From Bacillus benzoevorans (lineage in GTDB: Bacteria > Bacillota > Bacilli > Bacillales > Cytobacillaceae), in NCBI RefSeq assembly GCF_014207535.1, contig NZ_JACHGK010000032.1, positions 1-23,471 on the forward strand: a stretch of 23,471 bases of DNA, written 5' to 3'. This document shows, one piece after another, positions 1 through 7,458 of the stretch; position 1 is the stretch's first letter; every line of letters starts with the position of its first letter. Both the position numbers and the translations under genes were made by a program. The notes beneath the pieces are model-generated. The model did no database searches and was not told the origin of the DNA. It was given only the letters and a program-made list of their open reading frames with translations.

Positions 1-94
<94 letters not shown>

Positions 95-101
95 ATATTA
101 T

Positions 102-118
102 TCCGCAGTAGCTCAGTG
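102..118 (+). pseudogene. 5' fragment of a tRNA-Asn gene
   Basis: Bases 101-118 are identical over 18 nt to bases 230-247, which begin the complete tRNA-Asn gene downstream. The match covers the 5' acceptor strand and part of the D arm and stops abruptly, so this is a truncated copy and cannot make a tRNA. The sequence that replaces the rest is a pair of hairpins. A recombination or deletion between tandem tRNA copies in rrn operons is the likely origin (inference). Confidence 0.7.
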
Positions 119-171
119 AGCCGCATCGTCCTGCAGAGGATGCGGCTTGCAACAAAAGCCAAAGGCTTTTG
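119..171 (+). other. Two consecutive hairpins between 5S rRNA and tRNA-Asn
   Basis: AGCCGCA at 119-125 pairs with TGCGGCT at 141-147, with an inner TCCT/AGGA stem at 129-132 and 137-140. CAAAAGCC at 153-160 pairs with GGCTTTTG at 164-171 around an AAA loop. Neither is followed by a T-run, so they are more likely RNA-processing structures or insertion debris than a terminator. The function is not known. Confidence 0.45.
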
Positions 172-230
172 AAGCACAAATCACTGCTCTATTTTGCACA
201 CTATATATATTAGTGAAAAATACTCTATTT

Positions 231-305
231 TCCGCAGTAGCTCAGTGGTAGAGCATTCGGCTGTTAACCGAACGGTCGTAGGTTCGAATCCTACCTGCGG
301 AGCCA
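231..305 (+). tRNA. tRNA-Asn (anticodon GTT)
   Basis: Full cloverleaf: acceptor TCCGCAG/CTGCGGA, anticodon loop CTGTTAA giving GTT, T arm GTAGGTTCGAATCCTAC, discriminator G and an encoded CCA at 303-305. First complete gene of the tRNA cluster after the 5S rRNA. Confidence 0.97.
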
Positions 306-345
306 TATGATTACTTGATTTATCTTTACTGGCATTTGAGTTATT

Positions 346-418
346 GCTTCCATAGCTCAGCAGGTAGAGCACTTCCATGGTAAGGAAGAGGTCATCGGTT
401 CGAATCCGATTGGAAGCT
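346..418 (+). tRNA. tRNA-Thr (anticodon GGT)
   Basis: Acceptor GCTTCCA/TGGAAGC, anticodon stem CTTCC/GGAAG enclosing ATGGTAA (anticodon GGT), T arm with GGTTCGAATCC. CCA is not encoded, so the 3' end must be added after transcription. Confidence 0.96.
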
Positions 419-432
419 TAAATAAACATTTT

Positions 433-507
433 GGCCCGTTGGTCAAGCGGTTAAGACACCGCCCTTTCACGGCGGTAACATGGGTTCGATTCCCATACGG
501 GTCACCA
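433..507 (+). tRNA. tRNA-Glu (anticodon TTC)
   Basis: Acceptor GGCCCGT/ACGGGTC, anticodon stem CCGCC/GGCGG enclosing CTTTCAC (TTC), T arm with GGTTCGATTCC, CCA encoded at 505-507. Confidence 0.97.
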
Positions 508-519
508 TTTAAATTATGT

Positions 520-595
520 GGAGGTTTAGCTCAGCTGGGAGAGCATCTGCCTTACAAGCAGAGGGTCGGCGGTTCGAGCCCGTCAACCTCCACCA
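520..595 (+). tRNA. tRNA-Val (anticodon TAC)
   Basis: Acceptor GGAGGTT/AACCTCC, anticodon stem TCTGC/GCAGA enclosing CTTACAA (TAC), T arm with GGTTCGAGCC, CCA encoded at 593-595. Confidence 0.97.
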
Positions 596-626
596 TATTT
601 TAATCTAGAGTACAAATTAATATTTT

Positions 627-699
<73 letters not shown>

Positions 700-709
700 C
701 CTTAAATCT

Positions 710-793
710 GGAGGGGTAGCGAAGTGGCTAAACGCGACGGACTGTAAATCCGTTCCCTTGGGTTCGGCGGTTCGAATCCGTCCCCCTCCACCA
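710..793 (+). tRNA. tRNA-Tyr (anticodon GTA)
   Basis: Class II tRNA with a long variable arm (TTCCCTTGGGTTC region). Acceptor GGAGGGG/CCCCTCC, anticodon loop CTGTAAA (GTA), T arm with GGTTCGAATCC, CCA encoded at 791-793. Confidence 0.96.
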
Positions 794-860
794 TTTATGC
801 ATAAGTAAGAGACAAATGGACAAGCTATAACTGTCCTTTTTATTTTATTAAATCAATTAT

Positions 861-935
861 TGGGCTATAGCCAAGCGGTAAGGCAACGGACTTTGACTCC
901 GTCATGCGTTGGTTCGAATCCAGCTAGCCCAGCCA
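861..935 (+). tRNA. tRNA-Gln (anticodon TTG)
   Basis: Acceptor TGGGCTA/TAGCCCA, anticodon stem CGGA/TCCG with loop CTTTGAC (TTG), T arm with GGTTCGAATCC, CCA encoded at 933-935. Confidence 0.97.
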
Positions 936-941
936 TTTTTT

Positions 942-1014
942 GAGCCATTAGCTCAGCTGGTAGAGCATCTGACTTTTAATCAGAGGGTCGCAGGTTCGAA
1001 TCCTGCATGGCTCA
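942..1014 (+). tRNA. tRNA-Lys (anticodon TTT)
   Basis: Acceptor GAGCCAT/ATGGCTC, anticodon stem CTGA/TCAG with loop CTTTTAA (TTT), T arm GCAGGTTCGAATCCTGC, no encoded CCA. Last gene of the cluster, directly followed by a terminator. Confidence 0.96.
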
Positions 1015-1024
1015 TAAAGATTTA

Positions 1025-1060
1025 AAAAAGACAATCCGTATTGCGGGTTGTCTTTTTGTT
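1025..1060 (+). terminator. Rho-independent terminator of the tRNA cluster
   Basis: A 14-bp stem with one G-T pair (1025-1038 against 1044-1057) closes a TATTG loop and its 3' arm ends in TTTTTGTT. It lies 10 nt after tRNA-Lys and closes the 5S-tRNA transcription unit. Confidence 0.93.
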
Positions 1061-1119
1061 GTGTGATAATTGATTATAATATATTATGGTTAGCTAGATT
1101 TAGGGATAGAGGTGTAAAT

Positions 1120-1173
1120 ATGCAGGAACATGCATTAAAGGTATATGGGCAATATGGATATTCAACTAACTAG
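1120..1173 (+). pseudogene. Short reading frame overlapping modB; possible modA C-terminal remnant
   Basis: An ATG with a good ribosome-binding site (GAGGTG, 1109-1114) opens a 17-residue frame reading MQEHALKVYGQYGYSTN. It overlaps the start of modB in another frame. ModA proteins commonly end in a motif of the type '..KVFEKYGF..', and modA usually ends close to or overlapping modB, so this could be the last residues of a deleted modA kept as a translational lead-in. The similarity is short and the call is an inference; it may be a chance frame or a leader peptide. Confidence 0.3.
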
Positions 1174-1834
1174 TATATTTAGGGAAGAGTTTTTTACCCC
1201 CATATGGATCTCGTTAAAAATAGCTGTAATAGCGGGAGCGGCCGTAATCATATTAGGGACACTGACAGGGCGTTTATTAGCCCGAAGAAACTTTAAGGGA
1301 AAGACCGTCATGGAAACGCTGCTTATGCTGCCAATGGTCCTCCCTCCAACTGTAATTGGTTTCTTTCTAATTGTCATCTTTGGAAAAAAAAGTCCGGTTG
1401 GACAGGCTATTGAATGGCTCTTTCATCAGCCGATTATTTTCACGTGGTGGGCAGCTGTTATTGCATCGGCAGTTGTAGCCTTCCCGCTTATTTATCAATC
1501 GGCAAAATCCGGATTTGAAGGAGTGGATTCCGACATTGAAGAAGCAGCCAGGGTAGACGGCGCCAGTGAGTGGAAAATATTTTTCCTTATTACGATTCCG
1601 CTGGCCTCCAAATCTCTCATTTCAGGGAGTATATTAAGCTTTGCACGTGCCTTAGGAGAATTTGGTGCTACTTTGATGTTTGCAGGCAATATTCCAGGGG
1701 AAACCCAGACTATCCCCACAGCCATTTATATTGCCATTGATTCAGGCAATATGACAATGGCCTGGCTATGGGTTATCTCTATCGTAATCATCTCTTTTAT
1801 CATGATGCTGATAGTCCGTGTTAAACAATCATGA
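1145..1834 (+). CDS. modB: Molybdate ABC transporter permease ModB
   Basis: Inner-membrane permease subunit of a molybdate importer, working with substrate-binding ModA and ATPase ModC. The 229 residues have about five hydrophobic membrane spans, the first near residues 18-41. The ABC-permease EAA loop is clear around residues 132-152 (EEAARVDGASEWK), followed by the ModB-type segment FARALGEFGATLMFAGN and TQTIPTAIYIAI. Length is usual for ModB. The start is uncertain: ATG at 1145 or 1154, both inside the short upstream frame. Neither modA nor modC is next to it: upstream is the tRNA terminator and downstream a non-coding stretch. It is therefore an orphan permease, perhaps served by subunits encoded elsewhere, or a remnant of a decayed operon whose permease is still intact. 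Confidence 0.88.
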   Translation: MGNMDIQLTSIFREEFFTPIWISLKIAVIAGAAVIILGTLTGRLLARRNFKGKTVMETLLMLPMVLPPTVIGFFLIVIFGKKSPVGQAIEWLFHQPIIFTWWAAVIASAVVAFPLIYQSAKSGFEGVDSDIEEAARVDGASEWKIFFLITIPLASKSLISGSILSFARALGEFGATLMFAGNIPGETQTIPTAIYIAIDSGNMTMAWLWVISIVIISFIMMLIVRVKQS

Positions 1835-2180
1835 ACATAAATCTAGGGGCCGCCCCAAAGCAAAGGCGCTAAGAACCACAATATATTATCTGACATCACA
1901 TTGCATAATTAAGCATTGGATATAGAAAAATTGTGGATGACACCTTATGGGACAGCCCTTTTATTACGTGGTTCTCTCTTCTGCCATTAAGATTGAGAAA
2001 TAGTCAGTGCTGCAGTAGCGTTAATGGGTTCATTATTTGGCGAAATACTATTATAATAGGAAAAAAGAGGAAATCTATTTGAACATTACCTAATTTATCC
2101 ACCTACATAAGGTGTGCATGACTGCTTAGCATCGTGTTTATTACAATTGAATATTTGTTAAAAAATTTATGGTGAAAAAG
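1835..2180. other. Non-coding stretch between modB and sigW
   Basis: No convincing gene on either strand. It contains a weak candidate for a miniature or vestigial IS (1846-1958) and an 8-bp inverted pair, AGAACCAC at 1872-1879 and GTGGTTCT at 1968-1975. The part nearest sigW (about 2090-2180) is AT-rich promoter-upstream sequence. Confidence 0.5.
1846..1958. repeat. Candidate miniature or vestigial insertion element
   Basis: GGGGCCGCCCCAAAG at the left resembles, in inverted orientation, CTTATGGGACAGCCC at the right (GGGCTGTCCCATAAG on the minus strand). The right-hand form resembles the terminal repeats of IS1182/IS4-like elements of Firmicutes. The roughly 113-bp interval is too short for a transposase, and I see no clear target duplication. 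Low-confidence inference. Confidence 0.25.
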
Positions 2181-2207
2181 TGAAACCTTTTCCGGTATCG
2201 ATTCGTA
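2181..2207 (+). promoter_or_regulatory. Sigma-W autoregulatory promoter of sigW-rsiW
   Basis: TGAAAC at 2181-2186 and CGTATA beginning at 2204 are separated by 17 nt, a near-perfect match to the extracytoplasmic sigma-W consensus (TGAAAC, 16-17 nt, CGTA). It lies about 35 bp before the sigW start, where the autoregulated PW promoter is found in Bacillus. Confidence 0.92.
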
Positions 2208-2240
2208 TATCGAGTAGCCGCATAGAGCGGAGGTAAAAGA

Positions 2241-2804
2241 ATGGAAGCACTTGTGAAAGAGAGAATAAAACAAGTATTAAAGGGAGACCGAAATGCATTT
2301 GGAGAAGTGGTAGAGCTTTATAAAGATAAAGTGTTTCAATTGTCATTTCGAATGCTTGGCAACAGACATGAAGCGGAGGATATAGCACAAGAAGCATTTA
2401 TTCGTGCCTATGTTAATATTCAAAGCTATAATTTGAATTTGAAGTTTTCAACCTGGTTATACCGGATCGCCACGAACCTTTGTATTGACAGAATACGGAA
2501 AAAGAAACCCGATTATTATCTGGACGCCGAAGTAGCAGGAACAGAAGGGTTAACGATGTATTCACATATCGCATCCAATACTCCATTGCCCGAAGATGAT
2601 GTTGAAAGTCTGGAGCTTAAGGAATCAATACAAAAAGAGATCTCAAAATTGCCCGAAAAGTACCGTTCTGTTATTGTATTAAAATACATTGAGGAATTAT
2701 CATTAAATGAAATCAGTGAAATATTAGATCTTCCTCTAGGAACGGTAAAAACGAGAATTCATCGTGGACGGGAAGCTTTAAGAAAACAATTACGACATGT
2801 GTGA
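2241..2804 (+). CDS. sigW: RNA polymerase ECF sigma factor SigW
   Basis: Extracytoplasmic-function sigma factor that directs transcription of cell-envelope stress, antimicrobial-resistance and detoxification genes. Its 187 residues equal the B. subtilis SigW length. Region 2 runs from about 22 to 95, with the DKVFQLSFRMLGNRHEAEDIAQEAF core shown here as DKVFQLSFRMLG and AEDIAQEAFIRAY. Region 4 (about 128-183) carries the LPEKYRSVIVLKYIEELSLN and EISEILDLPLGTVKTRIHRG helix-turn-helix. A ribosome-binding site GCGGAGG precedes the ATG. The gene sits just behind its own sigma-W promoter and is followed by its anti-sigma factor, so it is autoregulated and held inactive at the membrane until envelope stress. 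Confidence 0.96.
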   Translation: MEALVKERIKQVLKGDRNAFGEVVELYKDKVFQLSFRMLGNRHEAEDIAQEAFIRAYVNIQSYNLNLKFSTWLYRIATNLCIDRIRKKKPDYYLDAEVAGTEGLTMYSHIASNTPLPEDDVESLELKESIQKEISKLPEKYRSVIVLKYIEELSLNEISEILDLPLGTVKTRIHRGREALRKQLRHV

Positions 2805-2820
2805 TAAGAAGGTGAGAACT

Positions 2821-3462
2821 TTGAAATGCCCAACAGAAATGATTAGTTATATGCATGAGTATCTAGACGAGGATATCTCTGTCGAGCATGAAAATAGGTT
2901 ACGGGAACATTTAAACGAATGCATGGAATGTAAAACACATTTCAACCAATTAAAGAAAACCATTGCCCTTGTGCAAAGCACATCCCATATAAAGGCGCCG
3001 GCTGATTTTACAGCAAATGTAATGGCTATGCTGCCAAAGGATCAGAAGAAGCACAGAAGGAAGCTAAAGCATTGGTTTATGAGCCATCCATTGTTAACGG
3101 CCGTCTCGATGTTCCTTGTCCTGATGGGTGGAAGCATGATGTCTGTCTGGAGCGGAGAGCAGCAGTTTTCAGTATCCAAACAGCCTAATTTAATTGTGAA
3201 AAATGACACGGTTATTGTCCCAGAGGGAGAAGTAGTAAAAGGCGATGTGGTGGTGAAAAACGGCACCCTCAAAATCGAAGGGGAAGTCGATGGCAATGTT
3301 ACAGTTATTAATGGAGAACAATATATGGCTTCGGCGGGAAAAGTAACGGGAAGTATCGAGGAAATTAATGAAGTATTTGAGTGGATCTGGTACCATGTGA
3401 AGAATACCGGAAAAGATGTTATAAACATGTTTGGTGAGCAAAAAGAAACGGCAGCGAATTAA
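2821..3462 (+). CDS. rsiW: Anti-sigma-W factor RsiW
   Basis: Single-pass membrane anti-sigma factor that binds SigW in the cytoplasm and is destroyed by regulated intramembrane proteolysis under envelope stress. From the TTG start it has 213 residues. The zinc anti-sigma motif H-x3-C-x2-C is at H30/C34/C37, a basic stretch lies at 76-84, one membrane span at about 89-110, and an extracytoplasmic domain follows. I chose TTG 2821 because AAGGTGAG lies 4 nt before it and the resulting N-terminus (MKCPTEMI) fits the family. The ATG at 2797 would overlap sigW, add eight residues and lacks a good binding site. Co-transcribed with sigW; a terminator follows directly. Confidence 0.93.
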   Translation: MKCPTEMISYMHEYLDEDISVEHENRLREHLNECMECKTHFNQLKKTIALVQSTSHIKAPADFTANVMAMLPKDQKKHRRKLKHWFMSHPLLTAVSMFLVLMGGSMMSVWSGEQQFSVSKQPNLIVKNDTVIVPEGEVVKGDVVVKNGTLKIEGEVDGNVTVINGEQYMASAGKVTGSIEEINEVFEWIWYHVKNTGKDVINMFGEQKETAAN

Positions 3463-3467
3463 CTTGG

Positions 3468-3500
3468 AACTCCCTATATTTTGACAGGGGGTTTTTTGTT
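3468..3500 (+). terminator. Rho-independent terminator after rsiW
   Basis: AACTCCCT (3468-3475) pairs with AGGGGGTT (3486-3493) and is followed by TTTT and further Ts. It begins 6 nt after the rsiW stop and separates the sigma-W operon from cdaA. Confidence 0.85.
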
Positions 3501-3541
3501 TTTAACACGAAAATATCCCGTTTGTCTGCCCTGATCATCGA

Positions 3542-3569
3542 TTGGTAATCCGCACATTTGTGTTATAAT
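3542..3569 (+). promoter_or_regulatory. Likely sigma-A promoter of cdaA-cdaR-glmM
   Basis: TTGGTA at 3542-3547, 16-nt spacer, then TATAAT at 3564-3569 preceded by TGT, an extended -10. It lies after the rsiW terminator and about 100 bp before cdaA, leaving a roughly 100-nt leader in which I see no riboswitch. Confidence 0.65.
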
Positions 3570-3677
3570 GGATAGGCTACGTGTAAAAGGGTTATAACAT
3601 ACGGGGATCAATCGTGATTCCTCATTGAGTTAAATAAATCTGTACCAAAGCTTACTAAAATAATTGGGGGAAGGACA

Positions 3678-4505
3678 ATGTTGTTTGCAGATCTGCCACT
3701 GATGAAATATTTAGCCAATATCGTTGATATCCTCCTTGTTTGGTACGTCATCTATAAATTAATCATGATTGTAAGAGGAACAAAGGCGGTACAACTGCTA
3801 AAAGGAATTTTCGTCATTCTTCTTGTCCGCTTTATCAGTGAAATCTTCCAGCTCCAAACAATCTTTCGGATTACGGATCAGGTTATTTATTGGGGATTTT
3901 TAGCGATTATTATTATTTTCCAGCCGGAGATTCGAAGAGCTCTCGAGCAGTTAGGACGGGGAAAGATTTTCTCCAGGAGCAGCTCGCGGGAGGAAGAAGA
4001 TCAGGAAGGTATGCTCGAAGCGATTTTTAAAGCTGTCGATTATATGGCCAAACGCCGGATAGGAGCCCTTATTTCAGTTGAAAGGGATACTGGAATGGAC
4101 GATTATGTTGAGACAGGGATTGAGTTAAATTCAAGAGTTTCAGCGGAATTATTAATTAATATTTTTATCCCGAATACACCGCTTCATGATGGTGCAGTGA
4201 TTTTACAAAGAAACAGAGTAGCGGCAGCAGCCTGTTATCTGCCCCTATCGGAGAGCCCGTTTATTTCAAAGGAATTAGGGACAAGACACCGTGCAGCGGT
4301 TGGTATCAGTGAAGTAACCGATAGTATTACAGTTGTTGTGTCAGAGGAAACAGGAGCGGTTTCTTTGACAAAGAACGGGGAACTGCACCGGGATTTAAGC
4401 AAAGATAATTTTAGGGAAATGCTTACGAAAGAGCTGGTAACTCAAATAACAGAAAAATCCGTTTCTCCATCCCGCTGGAATTGGAGGAGGAAGAAAAATG
4501 GATAA
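3678..4505 (+). CDS. cdaA: Membrane diadenylate cyclase CdaA (DacA/YbbP)
   Basis: Makes the second messenger c-di-AMP from two ATP, controlling potassium and osmotic balance and cell-wall homeostasis. In 275 residues there are three N-terminal membrane spans (about 10-32, 38-56, 64-80), a short coiled linker, then the DAC domain with the signature DGA at residues 171-173 and RHR at 203-205, both intact and at the positions known for B. subtilis CdaA. The ATG is preceded by GGGGGAAGG. The last 8 nt overlap cdaR, whose product regulates this enzyme, and glmM follows, the conserved Firmicutes cdaA-cdaR-glmM operon. Confidence 0.97.
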   Translation: MLFADLPLMKYLANIVDILLVWYVIYKLIMIVRGTKAVQLLKGIFVILLVRFISEIFQLQTIFRITDQVIYWGFLAIIIIFQPEIRRALEQLGRGKIFSRSSSREEEDQEGMLEAIFKAVDYMAKRRIGALISVERDTGMDDYVETGIELNSRVSAELLINIFIPNTPLHDGAVILQRNRVAAAACYLPLSESPFISKELGTRHRAAVGISEVTDSITVVVSEETGAVSLTKNGELHRDLSKDNFREMLTKELVTQITEKSVSPSRWNWRRKKNG

Positions 4506-5802
4506 ATGGCTGGATAAACTAATCGATAACCGCAACTTTATGAAATTAGTTGCACTCGTCATGGCCCTGCTGTTATTTGGTTCTATTTATGATAGTAATA
4601 ATGAAACAAATGATATCAATATCCCGGGTGAACAGGATAAAGAAACGATAGCAGACATCCCGGTGAAAAGTTATTTTGATACAGATAATCTGGTTGTTTC
4701 CGGTGTGCCCGAAACAGTAAAAGTGACTTTGAAGGGTCCGAAACCTAATTTGCAGAACGCTAAGGCGCAAAAGGATTTTGAGGTTTACGCCGATCTATCA
4801 CAGGCAAAGGTAGGGAGGCAGCGTGTACAGCTGCAAATAAGAAATCTATCAGACAAGCTGTCAGCTGAGATAGACCCTGAATATGTTAATGTAACCGTGC
4901 AGGAAAAGGTCTCAAAGGAATTCAATGTAGAAGTTGAGTTTAATAAAAAGATGGTCGCGGAAGGCTATGAGGCGGGACCCGCGATTGTGAAGCCTGGCAG
5001 AGTGAAAGTTACGGGCGGAAAAAGTGATATTGAAAGTATCAGCTATGTGAAGGCGATTGTGGAAACAGGGGGTAACCTTAACTCAACATTTGATAAATCG
5101 GCACCGGTCTTTGCCTTTGATAAGTATTTCAAAAAGTTGAATGTCACAATAGAACAAGAGACCGTCAGGGTAACCATTCCAATTAAGCTGGCGAATAAAA
5201 AGGTCCCCATAGAGGTAGTGGAGAAAGGAACACCGCCTGATGGGGTGACGATTGATTCTATTACCCTTGATACAAAGGAAGTGAAGATTTCGGGCAGTGA
5301 AGAGGTATTAAACGCAACAGAAAAAGTGCGGATAGAGGTTGATGTCAGCACGATAGGCAGAAATACAGAGTTGGATCTCCCGATTATTATCCCGGAAGGA
5401 ATAAAAGAGTCAGAACCGAAAATGGTGAAGGCGGCAGTAAAGGTTACGCTGGATAGTGAAGAGGCGATTACGACGAATGTCGCGGAAACAAAAACCTTTT
5501 CCGATTTGCCTATTAGTATAACTGGGTTATCAGAGGAACTAAGCCTAACATTCCAGAATCCGCCGGGTGGAAAAACAAGTGTCACTGTTAAGGGGACAAA
5601 TGAGGAAATGGAAAAAATTACGGAATCTGATTTTCAGCTATCACTAAATGCAGCCAATTTGAAAGAAGGCGAGCATGAGGTGCAGATTCAAGTAACAGGT
5701 CCGGAAAATGCGAACTGGTCCCTTGCAAATGAAAAGGCAAGAATTATCATTCAAGCGAAACAGCTGAATAACGGACAGGCGCCGGAAAATGGAACACGAT
5801 AA
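4498..5802 (+). CDS. cdaR: CdaA regulatory protein CdaR (YbbR-domain protein)
   Basis: Membrane-anchored extracytoplasmic protein that binds CdaA and modulates c-di-AMP synthesis. The 434 residues start with a short cytoplasmic stretch and one membrane span (about residues 13-31, LVALVMALLLFGSIY), followed by a series of beta-rich YbbR repeats to near the end; segments of the type 'V.VTLKGPKPNL', 'VKVTGGKSDIESI', 'VKISGSEEVLNAT' and 'VTVKGTNEEMEKI' mark four repeats. It is shorter than the B. subtilis protein by roughly 50 residues, mostly in the tail. Translationally coupled to cdaA by an 8-nt overlap, with a strong GGAGGAGGAAG site inside the end of cdaA. Confidence 0.95.
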   Translation: MDKWLDKLIDNRNFMKLVALVMALLLFGSIYDSNNETNDINIPGEQDKETIADIPVKSYFDTDNLVVSGVPETVKVTLKGPKPNLQNAKAQKDFEVYADLSQAKVGRQRVQLQIRNLSDKLSAEIDPEYVNVTVQEKVSKEFNVEVEFNKKMVAEGYEAGPAIVKPGRVKVTGGKSDIESISYVKAIVETGGNLNSTFDKSAPVFAFDKYFKKLNVTIEQETVRVTIPIKLANKKVPIEVVEKGTPPDGVTIDSITLDTKEVKISGSEEVLNATEKVRIEVDVSTIGRNTELDLPIIIPEGIKESEPKMVKAAVKVTLDSEEAITTNVAETKTFSDLPISITGLSEELSLTFQNPPGGKTSVTVKGTNEEMEKITESDFQLSLNAANLKEGEHEVQIQVTGPENANWSLANEKARIIIQAKQLNNGQAPENGTR

Positions 5803-5909
5803 TAAAAAACAATATGATGTAAAGGAAATGGGAGAGGTTCTTTAGCCATTAATCCTGTCATCCTTAAGTCATGATCATAGGAAATAATCCTAAAGGAGCG
5901 ATTCAAGAA

Positions 5910-7262
5910 ATGGGTAAATATTTCGGTACTGATGGAGTACGCGGAGTGGCGAATACAGAATTAACACCTGAGTTAGCCTTTAAATTAGGGCGCGCAGGCG
6001 GTTATGTATTAACGAAGAATAAAGAGCGGCCAAAAGTGTTAATTGGCCGTGATACAAGAATTTCAGGCCATATGCTTGAAGGGGCACTTGTAGCCGGACT
6101 TCTCTCCATTGGTGCAGAGGTGATGCGATTAGGGGTTATCTCCACACCAGGAGTATCTTATTTAACGAAAGCAATGGGTGCTCAGGCAGGAGTGATGATT
6201 TCTGCTTCACATAATCCAGTTGCTGATAATGGAATAAAATTCTTTGGTCCTGATGGTTTTAAATTATCCGATGAGCAGGAATTGGAAATTGAGCAGTTGA
6301 TGGATATGGAAAGTGATCAGCTTCCAAGACCAATCGGCGCTGACTTGGGTCAGGTTAACGACTACTTTGAAGGCGGTCAAAAATATCTCCAATATTTAAA
6401 ACAGACAGCTGACGAGGATTTTTCCAATATCCATATTGCATTAGACTGCGCCCATGGGGCAACATCTGCGCTTGCTACTTATTTATTTGCTGATTTGGAT
6501 GCAGATATTTCAACGATGGGAGCATCGCCAAACGGCTTGAATATTAATGATGGTGTTGGATCGACTCATCCTGAAACACTGGCATCCTATGTAAAAGAAA
6601 AGGGAGCCGATGTGGGTCTTGCTTTTGACGGTGACGGTGACCGTTTAATTGCCATTGATGAAAATGGGGACATCGTCGACGGTGATCAGATTATGTACAT
6701 TTGTGCCAAGTATATGAAGGAACACGGGCGCTTAAAGCATGGAACCGTTGTTTCTACAGTCATGAGCAATCTCGGTTTCTATAAAGCTTTAGAAGCTCAT
6801 GGCATTGCCAGTATTCCAACCGCTGTAGGTGACCGTTATGTTGTTGAAGAGATGAAAAAAGGCGGCTATAACTTAGGCGGTGAACAATCAGGTCATATTA
6901 TTTTCCTTGACTATAACACCACTGGAGACGGTCTCTTAACAGGTGTTCAGCTGGTTAATATTATGAAAATGACGAAAAAACCACTTTCAGAACTTGCCGG
7001 GGAAATGAAAAAGTTCCCGCAAATGCTTGTTAATATCCGTGTTACCGATAAGCATCATGTGACAGAAAACGAAAAAGTGAGCGCAGTTATTGCTGAAGTG
7101 GAAAAAGAGATGAACGGCAACGGACGCATTTTAGTCCGCCCTTCAGGAACTGAACCGCTTGTCCGCGTGATGGCTGAGGCTTCTACGGAAGAACTGTGCG
7201 CCTCCTATGTAAACCGCATTGCCGCAGTTGTGAAGGAAGAAATGGGTTTGGCGGAAGTATAA
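5910..7262 (+). CDS. glmM: Phosphoglucosamine mutase GlmM
   Basis: Converts glucosamine-6-phosphate to glucosamine-1-phosphate for UDP-GlcNAc and peptidoglycan synthesis. The 450-residue product has the phosphoserine loop ISASHNP with catalytic Ser100, the Mg-binding DGDGDR at 240-245, the sugar-binding GGEQSGH near 322-328 and the C-terminal phosphate-binding RPSGTEPLVRV. ATG 5910 was chosen because it gives the family N-terminus MGKYFGTDGVRG and AAAGGAG lies 11 nt upstream; an in-frame ATG at 5871 would add 13 unrelated residues and has no binding site. It follows cdaR by about 108 nt and is likely co-transcribed; in B. subtilis GlmM also interacts with CdaA. Its product feeds from GlmS downstream. 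Confidence 0.97.
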   Translation: MGKYFGTDGVRGVANTELTPELAFKLGRAGGYVLTKNKERPKVLIGRDTRISGHMLEGALVAGLLSIGAEVMRLGVISTPGVSYLTKAMGAQAGVMISASHNPVADNGIKFFGPDGFKLSDEQELEIEQLMDMESDQLPRPIGADLGQVNDYFEGGQKYLQYLKQTADEDFSNIHIALDCAHGATSALATYLFADLDADISTMGASPNGLNINDGVGSTHPETLASYVKEKGADVGLAFDGDGDRLIAIDENGDIVDGDQIMYICAKYMKEHGRLKHGTVVSTVMSNLGFYKALEAHGIASIPTAVGDRYVVEEMKKGGYNLGGEQSGHIIFLDYNTTGDGLLTGVQLVNIMKMTKKPLSELAGEMKKFPQMLVNIRVTDKHHVTENEKVSAVIAEVEKEMNGNGRILVRPSGTEPLVRVMAEASTEELCASYVNRIAAVVKEEMGLAEV

Positions 7263-7271
7263 TAATTATTT

Positions 7272-7312
7272 ATATGCATAAGGGAACTTCACCTTCCTTT
7301 ATGCATATTTTA
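7272..7312 (+). terminator. Rho-independent terminator after glmM
   Basis: A 15-bp stem with one G-T pair (7272-7286 against 7294-7308) around a CTTCACC loop, followed by TTTT. It ends the cdaA-cdaR-glmM unit about 10 nt after the glmM stop. Confidence 0.85.
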
Positions 7313-7354
7313 ATATAGGAGACCTTTAAGGGAATGGAAAATTCAGGATAGCAA

Positions 7355-7383
7355 TTGACGAAGGTTTCTATTTAATGTATGAT
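7355..7383 (+). promoter_or_regulatory. Sigma-A promoter of glmS
   Basis: TTGACG at 7355-7360 and TATGAT at 7378-7383, 17 nt apart, close to the vegetative consensus. A start near 7390 would give a leader of about 70 nt before the ribozyme cleavage site. Confidence 0.8.
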
Positions 7384-7458
7384 ATTTGTGTTTCTGTGCA
7401 CATGGAAAACGAGTGACTAGTAAGAGAAGAATTACCCGTTTTACAGTGCATTTTTTAA

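Noticed and set aside
1931..2060. Decayed gene downstream of modB
   Set aside because: One frame stays open for about 40 codons but the translation resembles no protein I know, and modC-like motifs are absent.
3570..3677. c-di-AMP (ydaO-type) riboswitch ahead of cdaA
   Set aside because: The leader shows none of the conserved ydaO core sequence or a terminator/anti-terminator pair.
5043..5585. 180-codon minus-strand frame inside cdaR
   Set aside because: It is antisense to a well-supported conserved gene and has no motif or start signal; other antisense frames in the window are the same kind of shadow.
5871..5909. Upstream ATG start for glmM
   Set aside because: It has no ribosome-binding site and adds 13 residues before the conserved MGKYFGTDGVRG start.
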